From VRUE01 sp035605695 (GTDB taxonomy: Bacteria; Actinomycetota; Thermoleophilia; Solirubrobacterales; 70-9), in NCBI GenBank assembly GCA_035605695.1, contig DATNGZ010000050.1, forward strand, positions 1 through 64,000: 64,000 nucleotides of DNA, read 5' to 3'. Under the pieces are notes generated by a model that was not told where the DNA came from, did not search any database, and saw nothing but the letters and a program-made list of their open reading frames with translations. Position numbers and translations under genes: made by a program. Shown piece after piece: positions 16,640 to 24,737 of the stretch (its first letter is position 1; the number at the start of each line of letters is the position of its first letter).

Positions 16640-16910
16640 CAGATGCCGCCTCCTCTGCTCCCGTGAGGGCCAAGGAATCAGATATGGATTGGCCCTCACT
16701 CCCGCGTCCGGGGGCGGCTTGATCGCCTTGCGCGCGGTGCTCGGCGAATCCAGCCAACTCCCGAAGCTCCTTCTCCATCCGCTGCAGTTTGCTCGCCATG
16801 ATCGCGACGTAGATCACGATCAGGGCGAGGAAGACGATGTAGGCGCCGGCGACGTACTTGCCCGCCTCGTCGAGGGGCAGGGCCGGCGTTGCGCTCAACA
16901 GGACGATCAC
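16632..16910 (-). CDS. ccmD: CcmD-like small membrane protein of cytochrome c maturation
   Basis: A 92-residue protein with one membrane helix (YVAGAYIVFLALIVIYVAIMA) followed by a short charged helix (SKLQRMEKELRELAG), the typical CcmD layout. CcmD helps the CcmABC transporter release heme-loaded CcmE. The call rests on topology and on its place directly after ccmC and before hemA. The start is a GTG adjacent to the ccmC stop; the Gly/Ser-rich C-terminus is longer than in classical CcmD proteins. Confidence 0.78.
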   Translation of the reverse strand: MIVLLSATPALPLDEAGKYVAGAYIVFLALIVIYVAIMASKLQRMEKELRELAGFAEHRAQGDQAAPGRGSEGQSISDSLALTGAEEAASDE

Positions 16911-17636
16911 CTAGCTCACCTCCGGCGCGATCCGCGAGGCGCCCGCTCCCGGCGCGGGCGCGTCGAGGGCGCGGCGCAGGCGCTTGAGCTGGCCCGAAGT
17001 GCTCTTCGCGGTCAGCTCGAGCTTGACCAGGGTCACCCAGAGCAGCGCCACCGCGGCGAGACAGACGAGGAAGGTGAACATCATTTCGCCCGGCAAGCCG
17101 CCGTTGGCGGTGCCGAAGGTGCGCGGGTGGACCAGGCTCTGCGCCATCCGCACCGCCATGAAGTTGAGTGGCACGAAGGCGCCGGCGGTGACCGCGAATA
17201 CAGAGGCGTAGCGCCCTTGGCGCTCGGGGTCCTCGATCGCGTAGCGGAAGGGGTAGTAGGTCGCGTACATCAGGAAGACGATTAGGAAGCTGACCAGGGT
17301 CGGCTCGTCCCAGACCCACCAGTGTCCCCAGGAGGCCTTGGCCCAGATCGAGCCGGTGATCAGGACGGCGACGCCGAAGATCACCGACATGTGGATCGCG
17401 ACATACGAATAAGCGTCCCACTTGCGGTTGCCGCTGCGCAGGTGGAAGATCGCGAAGACGCCGCCGATGACGAACCCGATCAGCGCCGTGATCGCCAGCG
17501 GCACGTGCAGGTAGAAGATCTTCTGGATGAAGCCCTGGTCGGCGTCGAGCGGTGCGTAGAAGAAGACCAGCGAGAGGGCAGCCAGAATCGCGACGACGGT
17601 CGCGATCGAGAGTGGTCTCAGTCCTTTGCCGTACAT
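16911..17636 (-). CDS. ccmC: Heme exporter / cytochrome c assembly protein CcmC
   Basis: The 241-residue polytopic membrane protein has six predicted helices and the Trp-rich heme-handling motif GHWWVWDEPTLVSF. Conserved histidines are in YLHVPLAI and SLVHPRTFG. CcmC presents heme to the chaperone CcmE outside the membrane. It sits in the order ccmA-ccmB-ccmC-ccmD on the minus strand, directly upstream of heme biosynthesis genes, tying heme supply to cytochrome c assembly. ATG start at 17636. Confidence 0.93.
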   Translation of the reverse strand: MYGKGLRPLSIATVVAILAALSLVFFYAPLDADQGFIQKIFYLHVPLAITALIGFVIGGVFAIFHLRSGNRKWDAYSYVAIHMSVIFGVAVLITGSIWAKASWGHWWVWDEPTLVSFLIVFLMYATYYPFRYAIEDPERQGRYASVFAVTAGAFVPLNFMAVRMAQSLVHPRTFGTANGGLPGEMMFTFLVCLAAVALLWVTLVKLELTAKSTSGQLKRLRRALDAPAPGAGASRIAPEVS

Positions 17637-17667
17637 GCGTTTCGGGCGGTGCGACGCGGCGTGCGTC

Positions 17668-18348
17668 TCAATCCTCCAAGAGGAAGTCGAAGACGGCGTA
17701 GCCGACCAGGAGGAAGATCAGATCGTATAGGGAGAGCACCGCCAGCCAGGTGCCGAAGCGGTGGTAACCGGGACCGCCCAGCGCCAGCAGCGGCTCGCTG
17801 GCGCCTGTGGCGGCGATCATCAACGGCACGACTAGGGGCAGCAGGACGAGCGGGCCAAGTAGGTCGCGGGCGCGCGAGTGGACCGCCATCGAGGAGATCA
17901 GGGTGCCGGTCGCGGCGATGCCGAGGTTGGCGAGGAGGAGGACGAGGGCGAGCGGCAACAGCGCCGCGGCCGAGCCGAGGAAGAAAAGGGCGAAGATCGG
18001 CACGACGACCAGCTCCAACACCATTAGGTAGACGAAGAGCGCCGTTGCCTTGGCGGCGAAGAGGGCGCTGCGGTCGATCGGGGCGAGGCGGATCGCGTCG
18101 AAGCCGCCCTCCTCGCGCTCGCTGACGAAGAGGCGGTTGACGCCGAGCAGGGCGGCGAAGAGCAGGGTCGCCCAGAGCACCCCGGAGGCGAGGCTGCCGG
18201 AGAGGCTGGTGCGGTCGAGGCCGAAGCGGAAGATGACGAAGGTAGTGGTGGCGAAGAGCGCCATCGCCGGCAGCGACTGCAGGGTGCGCAGCTCCGCCCG
18301 CAGGTCCTTGGCGAGGATCGTGGCAAAGGCGATGCGGGAGGGCGTCAT
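17668..18348 (-). CDS. ccmB: Heme exporter membrane subunit CcmB
   Basis: A 226-residue ABC permease-type protein with six membrane helices. Family-like segments are ILAKDLRAELRTLQSLPAM at the N-terminus, GVNRLFVSEREEGGFDAIRL after helix 2, and the helix block VLLLANLGIAATGTLISS. It pairs with the CcmA ATPase encoded upstream in the same operon. Start ATG at 18348; 31 nt separate its stop from ccmC. Confidence 0.93.
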   Translation of the reverse strand: MTPSRIAFATILAKDLRAELRTLQSLPAMALFATTTFVIFRFGLDRTSLSGSLASGVLWATLLFAALLGVNRLFVSEREEGGFDAIRLAPIDRSALFAAKATALFVYLMVLELVVVPIFALFFLGSAAALLPLALVLLLANLGIAATGTLISSMAVHSRARDLLGPLVLLPLVVPLMIAATGASEPLLALGGPGYHRFGTWLAVLSLYDLIFLLVGYAVFDFLLED

Positions 18349-18356
18349 CGCTCCCC

Positions 18357-18405
18357 CTTCCGGTGCGCTTTATGTACCCGTGGGGTCCAAAAGGACCACC
18401 GGAAG
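18357..18405 (-). repeat. Inverted repeat between ccmA and ccmB
   Basis: CTTCCGGTG at 18357-18365 pairs with CACCGGAAG at 18397-18405, and an inner stem pairs GGTCC (18384-18388) with GGACC (18393-18397). It fills the 58-nt spacer between the ccmA stop and the ccmB start, so it could tune ccmA:ccmB expression. The sequence is not related to the four-copy element. Confidence 0.5.
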
Positions 18406-18406
18406 C

Positions 18407-19075
18407 TCATCGGAACGCTCCCTTGCCGCCGGCCTCGAGCCGCAGCACTTGGTCGGCCTCGGCTTCGAAGCGCTCGGGGTCGTGGCTGACGATGACCCGG
18501 GTGCGGCCCTCACTGGGGCCGATCAGCGCCCGCGCCAGCTCGCGCCCCGCGGCGTCGAGGTTGGAGTCGGGCTCGTCGAGCAGCAGCAGCTCGGGCCGGT
18601 GCAGGACGCAGCGGGCGATCGCCAGGCGCTGTCGCATTCCGGCCGAGAGCTCGGCGACGCGTCCCTCGGCGCGGCGCTCCATGCCGACCGCGGCGAGCAG
18701 CTCGTCGATCCGCGCCTCGCCGTCCGCGCCGCGCATGCCGTGCAGGCGGGCGTGGAAGCGCAGGTTCTCGCGGCCGCTGAGGTCGCGGTAGAGCAGTGGC
18801 TCGTGGCCGAGGAAGCCGATCCGGCCGCGCAACTTCCAGGTCTCGGCGGGGATCGAGCAACCCAGCGCCCGCACCTCGCCGCCGCTTGGTCGGAGCAGGG
18901 TCGCGAGGATCCGCAGCAGCGTCGTCTTGCCCGCCCCGTTCGGTCCCAGTACCAGCAGCGTCTCACCGCGCGCGAGCTCGAAGCCGATCCCGTCGAGGGC
19001 GGTCCGTTCGCCGTAGTCGCGGCGCAGCCCGGCGAGGCTGAGCGCCGGTTCGTCTGTCGCCTGGCCGGGCTCCAC
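18407..19075 (-). CDS. ccmA: Heme exporter ATP-binding subunit CcmA
   Basis: A 222-residue ABC ATPase with Walker A VLGPNGAGKTTLLRIL, signature VAELSAGMRQRLAIARC, Walker B LLLLDEPDSNLD and switch His in VIVSHDPERF. CcmA hydrolyses ATP to drive release of holo-CcmE from CcmC. It is the first visible gene of the ccm-hem run, starting with a GTG at 19075. The divergent intergenic space to the methyltransferase gene contains a 13-bp inverted repeat. Confidence 0.92.
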   Translation of the reverse strand: MEPGQATDEPALSLAGLRRDYGERTALDGIGFELARGETLLVLGPNGAGKTTLLRILATLLRPSGGEVRALGCSIPAETWKLRGRIGFLGHEPLLYRDLSGRENLRFHARLHGMRGADGEARIDELLAAVGMERRAEGRVAELSAGMRQRLAIARCVLHRPELLLLDEPDSNLDAAGRELARALIGPSEGRTRVIVSHDPERFEAEADQVLRLEAGGKGAFR

Positions 19076-19158
19076 TGCGGGGATTGTGAAGGTCCGAGGG
19101 GGCTCGGGGCGGGGCCCCCGGCCCGGCGGCGAGGATCGAGATCGCCCTCCCCCTGCGG

Positions 19159-19203
19159 TGACTTCGTGTTTCTTCGCCTATACCGCGACTAAACACGAAG
19201 TCA
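19159..19203. promoter_or_regulatory. 13-bp perfect inverted repeat in a divergent promoter region
   Basis: TGACTTCGTGTTT (19159-19171) and AAACACGAAGTCA (19191-19203) are perfect inverted copies separated by 19 nt that include a TATACC stretch. The site lies between the divergent starts of ccmA (19075) and the methyltransferase gene (19237). It could be a pair of operator half-sites or a hairpin in the methyltransferase leader. Confidence 0.5.
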
Positions 19204-19236
19204 GCACCAGTCTGCTCGCGGTACGCTTTGAGTTTC

Positions 19237-19971
19237 ATGAGCGATCACGCCCCCCTGCTGAACGAGGTCGACACCTATGGGCCGGCCTATATGCGCGTCG
19301 CCGATCAGCTTGGCCGCTACGAGGGCAACGAGGAGGAGGCGCCGCTGGCGATTGACCTGCTCGGGCTCTCCGAAGGCGACCGGGTGCTCGACGCCGGCTG
19401 CGGCCTCGGTCGCTTCGTCGCCGCCCTCGCCGAGCACGGCATCGACGCGGTCGGGGTCGACATCTCCGAGATCGCGATCGCCGAGGCCAAGCGCGTCTAC
19501 CCGGGGCCGATCTACTACGTCGCCGACCTGATGCAGCCGCTGCCGCCGGAGCTGCGTGGCTTCGACGGCCTGGTCAGCCTCTCCTCGAGCTTCGGCTTTG
19601 GCGAGACGGTGGCCGAGGATGAAGCGATGCTGCGCGCCTACCACGACGCGCTGCGGCCAGGAGGAAAAATGGCGATGGAGCTCTCTGACCTCGAGCGCTC
19701 GCGTCACCGGCTCAAAACCGACATCGGCGTGGTCGAGCGCGAGACCAACGGCGTCAAAGAAACGCTCGACGTCAACTTCTCGACCGGGATGCTGCACGTC
19801 CACTACGTCTATGGCGACGACGTGGTCGACTCGCGGATCCGCATGTACGAGGCCGACGACCTCCAGCGCATGTCCGAAGCCGCTGGCTTCAGCGAGGTCG
19901 AGCGCTACGGAAACTTCGCCGGCGGTCCGAAGCGTCCCGAGGACCGCCTGGTGCTCGTCGCAACGGCATGA
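19237..19971 (+). CDS. Class I SAM-dependent methyltransferase
   Basis: The 244-residue product has the Rossmann methyltransferase signatures: motif I VLDAGCGLGRFVAALAE, motif II GVDISEIAIAEAK, and DGLVSLSSSFGFGE where motif IV is expected. C-terminal beta strands include MAMELSDLERSRH. The start is the ATG at 19237; a TTG three codons upstream is less likely. The stop overlaps the ATG of the following ATP-grasp gene (ATGA), so the two are translationally coupled. The methyl acceptor is unknown; the pairing suggests a small-molecule pathway. Confidence 0.85.
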   Translation: MSDHAPLLNEVDTYGPAYMRVADQLGRYEGNEEEAPLAIDLLGLSEGDRVLDAGCGLGRFVAALAEHGIDAVGVDISEIAIAEAKRVYPGPIYYVADLMQPLPPELRGFDGLVSLSSSFGFGETVAEDEAMLRAYHDALRPGGKMAMELSDLERSRHRLKTDIGVVERETNGVKETLDVNFSTGMLHVHYVYGDDVVDSRIRMYEADDLQRMSEAAGFSEVERYGNFAGGPKRPEDRLVLVATA

Positions 19972-21230
19972 CCGTGCACGGCGCAGCGGTCGTGGTCGAC
20001 GCCTACTCGACCGGGGCGCGGCTGGCGCCGCGCTTTGCCGCAGCCGGGTTGCCGGTGGTCCACGTGCAGAGCAGCCCGCGACTGCCCGAGTTCTACTCGC
20101 GCGCTTTTCGCGACGGCGATTTCGTCGAGAACGTCGTCCATGAAGGTGACTTGGAGGCGACCGCGGTGCGGCTCGCCGCTCACGACCCGGCCTTCGTCGT
20201 CGTCGGCGCCGAGCCCGGGGTGCCGCTAGCCGACGCGCTCAGCGAGCGGCTTGGGCTGCCCTCCAACGGCAGTGCCCAGAGCGCGGCGCGGCGCGACAAG
20301 AACGCGATGTCGGAAGCGCTGCGCCGGGCCGGCCTGCGCACGGCCGAGGCGCTGAAGACCGCCGACGCGGCCGAGGCGGTCGCCTGGGCGGCGGCGCGCG
20401 GCGGCGCCCCCGTCGTGGTCAAACCGCTCGACAGCGCCGGCACCGACGGGGTCAGCATCGGCAAGGACGCCACCGCGATCGAGGCCGCCTTCGCCGCCAA
20501 CCTCGGCCGACCCAACGCCCTGCAGGGCGCCAACGAAGAGTTGCTCGTCCAGGAGCTGCTGCAGGGCACCCAGCTCTTCGTCAACTCGATCAGCTGGGAC
20601 GGGGTCCACCACGTCTCCGAGGTCTGGCGCGACAACAAGCTGCGCGTCGGCGCCAACTTCATCTACGACTACGAGGAGCTGCTGCCGCGCCACGGCGAGC
20701 AGCAGGACCAGGTAGTCCCCTATGTCGAATCGGTCCTTGACGCGCTCGGCATCCGCTTCGGCCCGGCCCACACCGAGGTGATGCTGACCGCGACCGGGCC
20801 GGTGTTGGTCGAGTCGGGGGCGCGGATGCACGGCTCGGTACCGGACGAGATCGTCGACCGCTGCACCCCCAGCCACCAGACCCTGACCGCCGAGGCGTAC
20901 CTCGACCCGCACTCAGTCCCGCGCCGCGCCGAGCAGCCTTACGAGCTGGCGGCCGGCGCCTACTGCGTGATGCTGATCTCCCAGCACGAAGGCCGGATCG
21001 TCTCCGACGCCGGAATGCGCGAGATCGAAGCGCTGCCTTCATTCGCCGGCACGATCTCAATGCTCGGCCCAGGCGACCAGCTCAAAAAGACGATCGACCT
21101 CTTCTCCTGCCCCGGGATCATCTATCTAGTCGACCCGGACCGAGCTCGACTCAAAGCTGACTATGACCGCATCCGAGAGCTAGACGCAGCTGGCTCCGTT
21201 TTCGAGCTTGAGCAGCTAGTCGCTTCGTGA
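19968..21230 (+). CDS. ATP-grasp domain carboxylate-amine ligase-like protein
   Basis: A 420-residue ATP-grasp protein. The N-terminal part resembles the pre-ATP-grasp fold; then come PVVVKPLDSAGTDGVSIGKD (nucleotide-binding lysine and glycine loop), ELLVQELLQGTQLFVNSIS, and the Mg-binding segment TEVMLTATGPVLVESGARM. This class activates a carboxylate as acyl-phosphate for amide or thioester ligation, as in BacD/L-amino-acid ligases. The substrate cannot be inferred. It overlaps the methyltransferase gene by 4 nt and ends 1 nt before palindromic element copy 3. Confidence 0.83.
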   Translation: MTVHGAAVVVDAYSTGARLAPRFAAAGLPVVHVQSSPRLPEFYSRAFRDGDFVENVVHEGDLEATAVRLAAHDPAFVVVGAEPGVPLADALSERLGLPSNGSAQSAARRDKNAMSEALRRAGLRTAEALKTADAAEAVAWAAARGGAPVVVKPLDSAGTDGVSIGKDATAIEAAFAANLGRPNALQGANEELLVQELLQGTQLFVNSISWDGVHHVSEVWRDNKLRVGANFIYDYEELLPRHGEQQDQVVPYVESVLDALGIRFGPAHTEVMLTATGPVLVESGARMHGSVPDEIVDRCTPSHQTLTAEAYLDPHSVPRRAEQPYELAAGAYCVMLISQHEGRIVSDAGMREIEALPSFAGTISMLGPGDQLKKTIDLFSCPGIIYLVDPDRARLKADYDRIRELDAAGSVFELEQLVAS

Positions 21231-21231
21231 G

Positions 21232-21338
21232 GGGCCGGTCCCGGTAGGGGTGGAACGTTTTGTACTTTTTCGGCGCAACCTTGTGGCGTCAGCAGGCGAC
21301 TCTCCACCGAAAAGTGGAACCCCTACCGGGACCGGCCC
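21232..21338 (+). repeat. Gene-end palindromic element, copy 3 (convergent junction)
   Basis: Arms 21232-21250 and 21320-21338 are perfect 19-bp complements (GGGCCGGTCCCGGTAGGGG). The core has GGAACGTTTTGTACTTTTT, GGCGTCAGCAGG and CCGAAAAGTGG; compared with copies 2 and 4 it lacks about six nt after CCGAAAA. The aldehyde dehydrogenase stop TAG (21323-21325) is the TAG of CGGTAGG in the arm, and the ATP-grasp stop lies 1 nt outside the other arm. Confidence 0.87.
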
Positions 21339-22924
21339 TTACCCAGCGTTCGGCGCCCAATCTTGAGCAACGGCCCGGCCCCGTCCCGAAGCGCCTTGGT
21401 CCGCACCGCCCCCTTGCCGTAGAGCAACTTCGCGGACGCCTGCACCGCTTCGCCGAGGGTGCGGTCGTAGGGGTGCCACCAGAAGTCGCGGGTCAGGCCC
21501 GGCTCCCAGGCGTTCATCTTCACGTTGACGCACTCGTAGAAGCCGAATTTGGAGTGCGAGCGGCCGACGCCGGAGTCCTTGACCCCGCCCCAGGCGCACT
21601 GGCAGGCGCCGTGGCTGAAGGAGTGGTCGTTGATCCAGACCATGCCCGACTCGATCCGCCGCGCGATCCGCTCGCCCTTCTGGCGGTCCTTTGTCCAGAC
21701 CGAGGCGCCGAGGCCGAACTCGGAGTCGTTGGCGAGGTCGATCGCCTCCTGCTCGGAGTCGACGACGACGATCGGCAGCACCGGGCCGAAGATCTCCTCT
21801 CTCATGATCCGCATCGCGTGGGTGACGCCGGTGAGGACCGTAGGGGCGACGAACTTGCCGGGCAGGCCGGGGACGTCGGTTGGGCCGCCGCAGAGCTTGG
21901 TCGCGCCGGAGGCCTCGGCGTCGGCGATCAGGTCGACGACGATCTCGTACTGGCCGTCGGAGGTCATTGGGCCGATCTCGGTCTCCCACTGGATCGGGTC
22001 GCCGAGGCGCAACCGCTCGGCCTCGCGGGCGACGCCGGCGGTGAACTCGTCGGCGACCTCGCGCATGACGTAGACGCGCTCGATCCCCGAGCAGGTCTGG
22101 CCGGCATTGGCGAAGCCGCCCCAGACGGCGCCGGAGATCGCGTTGGGCAGGTCGGCGTCGGCGCAGACGATCATCGGGTCCTTGCCGCCGAGCTCCAGGA
22201 CCGAGCCCTTCAGGCGCGTTGCACAGACCTCGCCGACCTTGCGACCGACCTCGACCGAGCCGGTGAAGAAGACCTTGCCGACACTCGACTTGGCCAGCGC
22301 GTCGCCGACCGCGCCGCCGCCGTGGACGACACGGATCAGACCCTCGGGGAGGCCGCCCTTCTCGAAGACGCGACGGATCGCCTCGCCCAGCAGCGGGGTC
22401 AGGCTGGCCGGCTTGAGCACGACGCCGTTGCCCGCCATCAGCGCGATCGCGACCTCGCCGAAGGGGATCGACCAGGGGTAGTTCCAGGGCGCGATGACGC
22501 CGACCACGCCGATCGGCTCGTAGGAGAAGTGACTTTTCTTGGTCAGCAGGAAGGACTGGGTCATGCGCACCTTCTCGTCGGCCAGGATCTTCGGGCCGGC
22601 CTTGGCGCACCAGTGCAGGGCATCGACCGTCGGCAATAGCTCCATCGTGTAGGCCTCGGCGCGCGGCTTGCCCTGCTCCTGGACCAGCAGCTCGGCGATC
22701 TCGTCGATGTCGTCGAGCAGCGCGTCGGCGGCGCGGCGCATGTAGGCAGCGCGGGCCTTCAGCGGCAGCTCGGCCCAGGCTGGCTGGATGCGGGCTACGT
22801 CGTCAACTACTGCCTGGACTTCGTCCGGCGTGATCGTGGCGACGGAGCCGACAAGCTCGCCCGTGGCGGGGTTAAACGACTCGAGGGTGGACCGGACAGT
22901 TTGGCTCTGCGTTGCGCTCTCCAT
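21323..22924 (-). CDS. Aldehyde dehydrogenase family protein
   Basis: A 533-residue NAD(P)-dependent aldehyde dehydrogenase. It shows GVIAPWNYPWSIPFGEV, the catalytic Glu in SVLELGGKDPMIVCA, the catalytic Cys in FANAGQTCSGIERVYV, and EEIFGPVLPIVVVDSE. The C-terminus is about 40 residues longer than the compact class and ends in a basic stretch (RRTLGKGRSR), the last residues of which are encoded by a palindromic element arm. Start ATG at 22924. The exact substrate is not predictable. Confidence 0.9.
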   Translation of the reverse strand: MESATQSQTVRSTLESFNPATGELVGSVATITPDEVQAVVDDVARIQPAWAELPLKARAAYMRRAADALLDDIDEIAELLVQEQGKPRAEAYTMELLPTVDALHWCAKAGPKILADEKVRMTQSFLLTKKSHFSYEPIGVVGVIAPWNYPWSIPFGEVAIALMAGNGVVLKPASLTPLLGEAIRRVFEKGGLPEGLIRVVHGGGAVGDALAKSSVGKVFFTGSVEVGRKVGEVCATRLKGSVLELGGKDPMIVCADADLPNAISGAVWGGFANAGQTCSGIERVYVMREVADEFTAGVAREAERLRLGDPIQWETEIGPMTSDGQYEIVVDLIADAEASGATKLCGGPTDVPGLPGKFVAPTVLTGVTHAMRIMREEIFGPVLPIVVVDSEQEAIDLANDSEFGLGASVWTKDRQKGERIARRIESGMVWINDHSFSHGACQCAWGGVKDSGVGRSHSKFGFYECVNVKMNAWEPGLTRDFWWHPYDRTLGEAVQASAKLLYGKGAVRTKALRDGAGPLLKIGRRTLGKGRSR

Positions 22925-22950
22925 TGGTCGATTGTAGGTGGTGTGGGGGG

Positions 22951-23076
22951 GAGCCGGGGGGAGGTCTCGGGGGAGCCTGTGTTCGCTTCGCTCACCAATA
23001 GCGAGCCGCTTCGCGGCTGATGGTCACCTTGCCGGGGGCCGCTTCGCGAGGCTCCCCCGAGACCTCCCCCCGGCTC
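22951..23076. repeat. Perfect 28-bp inverted repeat with a 70-nt centre
   Basis: Arms 22951-22978 and 23049-23076 are perfect complements rich in G/C (GAGCCGGGGGGAGGTCTCGG is the start). The centre holds its own short stems (CGAGCCGCTTCGCGGCT-like). It occupies the divergent space between the aldehyde dehydrogenase and rarA, so it is not a simple terminator. The architecture (private perfect arms around a core) resembles the four-copy family, but the core is different. Confidence 0.8.
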
Positions 23077-23148
23077 CTGCCTACGCGGCCGTTTCTTCCA
23101 GCTTGTGATTCGGGACGCCCGCTGGCTCCGTGGTCATACTCAGCCGCA

Positions 23149-24507
23149 GTGACTGATCGGCTGTTCGATACGGGCGAACCCGCCAGGGCTGAGGTTCCAG
23201 CTGCGGATGCGCCGCTTGCGGTGCGAATGCGGCCGCGGAGCTTGGATGAGCTTGTCGGGCAGGAACACATCCTTGGTGAGGGCTCTGCGCTGAGGACCTC
23301 GATCGAGTCGGGACATCCGCATAGCTCGATTCTCTATGGGCCGCCTGGGGCAGGGAAGACGACCTTGGCTCGGATTGCTGCTGCCGGGGCGGAGGGAGCA
23401 TTCGAGGAGGAGTCGGCTGTTAATGCTGGGCGGGCCGAGATTCGGGCTGTGATCGAGCGGGCTCGGGAGCGGCGGCAATCCAGTGGCCGGCCGACGGTGC
23501 TCTTTCTCGATGAGATTCATCGCTTCAACAAGGCTCAGCAGGATGCGTTGTTGCCCGCGGTCGAGGAAGGGCTTTTGACTTTGATCGGGGCTACTACTGA
23601 GAACCCCTACTTCGAGGTCAACTCGGCGCTGCTCTCTCGCTGCCAGGTCTATGAGCTCCAGCCTCTGGACGCAGCTCAGGTCGAGGAGCTGTTGCGCCGG
23701 GCGCTCGCGGATCCTGAGCGCGGGCTGGCCGATCCTCCGCCGGTCGAGGATGCGGCGCTGGCGATGCTGGCCAAGCGCAGCGGTGGCGATGCGCGGGTGG
23801 CGCTGGCGGGGCTGGAGAGGGCGGTCGAGCGCGCATCCGATTTTGACCCCGCTGGAGGTGGGTCAAAGTCGGAAGCGATCGACGTCACCGCGATCGAGGA
23901 TGCGTTGCAGCGCAAGGCGCTCGACTACGACCGCCAGGGCGATCGTCACTACGACTTCGTCTCTGCCTGGATCAAGGCGACGCGGGGCTCTGACGTCGAT
24001 GCCTCGCTCTATTACCTGGCGGTGATGCTGGAGGGTGGGGAGGACCCGCGCTTCATCGTCCGGCGCATGGTCATTCTCGCCTCTGAGGACATCGGCAATG
24101 CCGATCCCCAGGCGCTGCTGGTTGCAGACGCTGCGGCCCGGGCAGTCGACCGGGTCGGTCTGCCCGAGTGCGCGCTCAACCTCGCTCAAGCCGCCGTCTA
24201 CCTAGCGCTGGCGCCAAAGTCCAACGCCTCTTATAAGGGGCTCGAAGCGGCCCGGGCCGAGGTGCGTGCGAACGGGGCTAAGACACCGCCCGATTATTTG
24301 CGCGACGCGCACTACCCCGGCGCCAAGTCGCTCGGTCGCGGCGAGGGTTACCGCTATGCCCACGATGAGCCGGGCGGGGTGAGCGACCAACAGTTGCTGC
24401 CCGACGGGCTTGAGGACCGGCGCTTTTACAGCCCGACTGACCGTGGCTTCGAGACCGAGTTGGGCGCCCGCCTGGAGGCCTTGCGAAAACGCGTTAGTAA
24501 GCCTTAA
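23149..24507 (+). CDS. rarA: Replication-associated recombination protein A (RarA/MgsA)
   Basis: The 452-residue AAA+ clamp-loader-like ATPase acts at stalled replication forks. It has PRSLDELVGQEHILGEGS, Walker A ILYGPPGAGKTTLARIA, Walker B LFLDEIHRFNKAQQDALLPA, sensor 1 IGATTENPYFEVN and the tetramerisation domain with LEGGEDPRFIVRRMVILAS. The GTG at 23149 is chosen because earlier in-frame codons lie in the palindrome and lack family similarity. Confidence 0.93.
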   Translation: MTDRLFDTGEPARAEVPAADAPLAVRMRPRSLDELVGQEHILGEGSALRTSIESGHPHSSILYGPPGAGKTTLARIAAAGAEGAFEEESAVNAGRAEIRAVIERARERRQSSGRPTVLFLDEIHRFNKAQQDALLPAVEEGLLTLIGATTENPYFEVNSALLSRCQVYELQPLDAAQVEELLRRALADPERGLADPPPVEDAALAMLAKRSGGDARVALAGLERAVERASDFDPAGGGSKSEAIDVTAIEDALQRKALDYDRQGDRHYDFVSAWIKATRGSDVDASLYYLAVMLEGGEDPRFIVRRMVILASEDIGNADPQALLVADAAARAVDRVGLPECALNLAQAAVYLALAPKSNASYKGLEAARAEVRANGAKTPPDYLRDAHYPGAKSLGRGEGYRYAHDEPGGVSDQQLLPDGLEDRRFYSPTDRGFETELGARLEALRKRVSKP

Positions 24508-24554
24508 TTCCGCCTCAACCTGCAAACGATTGCCGCAACTTCGCAAGGGGGTAG

Positions 24555-24602
24555 GTGTTTCAGAGTGCGGCTTTCCAAGCTAGAGCCAGGGAGAGCCGAC
24601 AC
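24555..24602 (+). other. Possible structured leader or 3-prime RNA segment downstream of rarA
   Basis: Nested complementary segments GTGT (24555-24558) with ACAC (24599-24602) and CGGCT (24568-24572) with AGCCG (24594-24598) enclose a purine-rich loop. This is the first of three stem-forming stretches in the 230-nt gene-free space between rarA and the DUF1385 gene. I recognise no known riboswitch class here. Confidence 0.25.
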
Positions 24603-24603
24603 A

Positions 24604-24638
24604 CCGGCCGGAGGCCTGGACTGGGGGCCTCCGGCCGG
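24604..24638 (+). terminator. GC-rich hairpin downstream of rarA
   Basis: CCGGCCGGAGGCC (24604-24616) pairs perfectly with GGCCTCCGGCCGG (24626-24638) around a 9-nt loop, about 100 nt after the rarA stop. There is no U-tract, as often in GC-rich actinobacteria. It is the best terminator candidate between rarA and the next gene. Confidence 0.5.
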
Positions 24639-24663
24639 GTTCATAAGGGACACAGGGGGGAAC

Positions 24664-24693
24664 GGTGATTGCGCCTTTTTGGGCGCAGTCACC
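24664..24693 (+). promoter_or_regulatory. Hairpin with T5 loop upstream of the DUF1385 gene
   Basis: GGTGATTGCGCC (24664-24675) pairs with GGCGCAGTCACC (24682-24693) with one G-U-type mismatch, and TTTTT occupies the loop. It ends 44 nt before the ATG of the DUF1385 gene, so it would lie in its leader if transcription starts upstream. Confidence 0.35.
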
Positions 24694-24737
24694 GCGTTCA
24701 GGGGGAGGCCGCTTCTTGCCTCCTCTATCGTGCGGCT

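Noticed and set aside
24508..24737. Riboswitch (c-di-AMP or c-di-GMP type) upstream of the DUF1385 gene
   Set aside because: Stems are present but none of the conserved sequence landmarks of these classes can be found.
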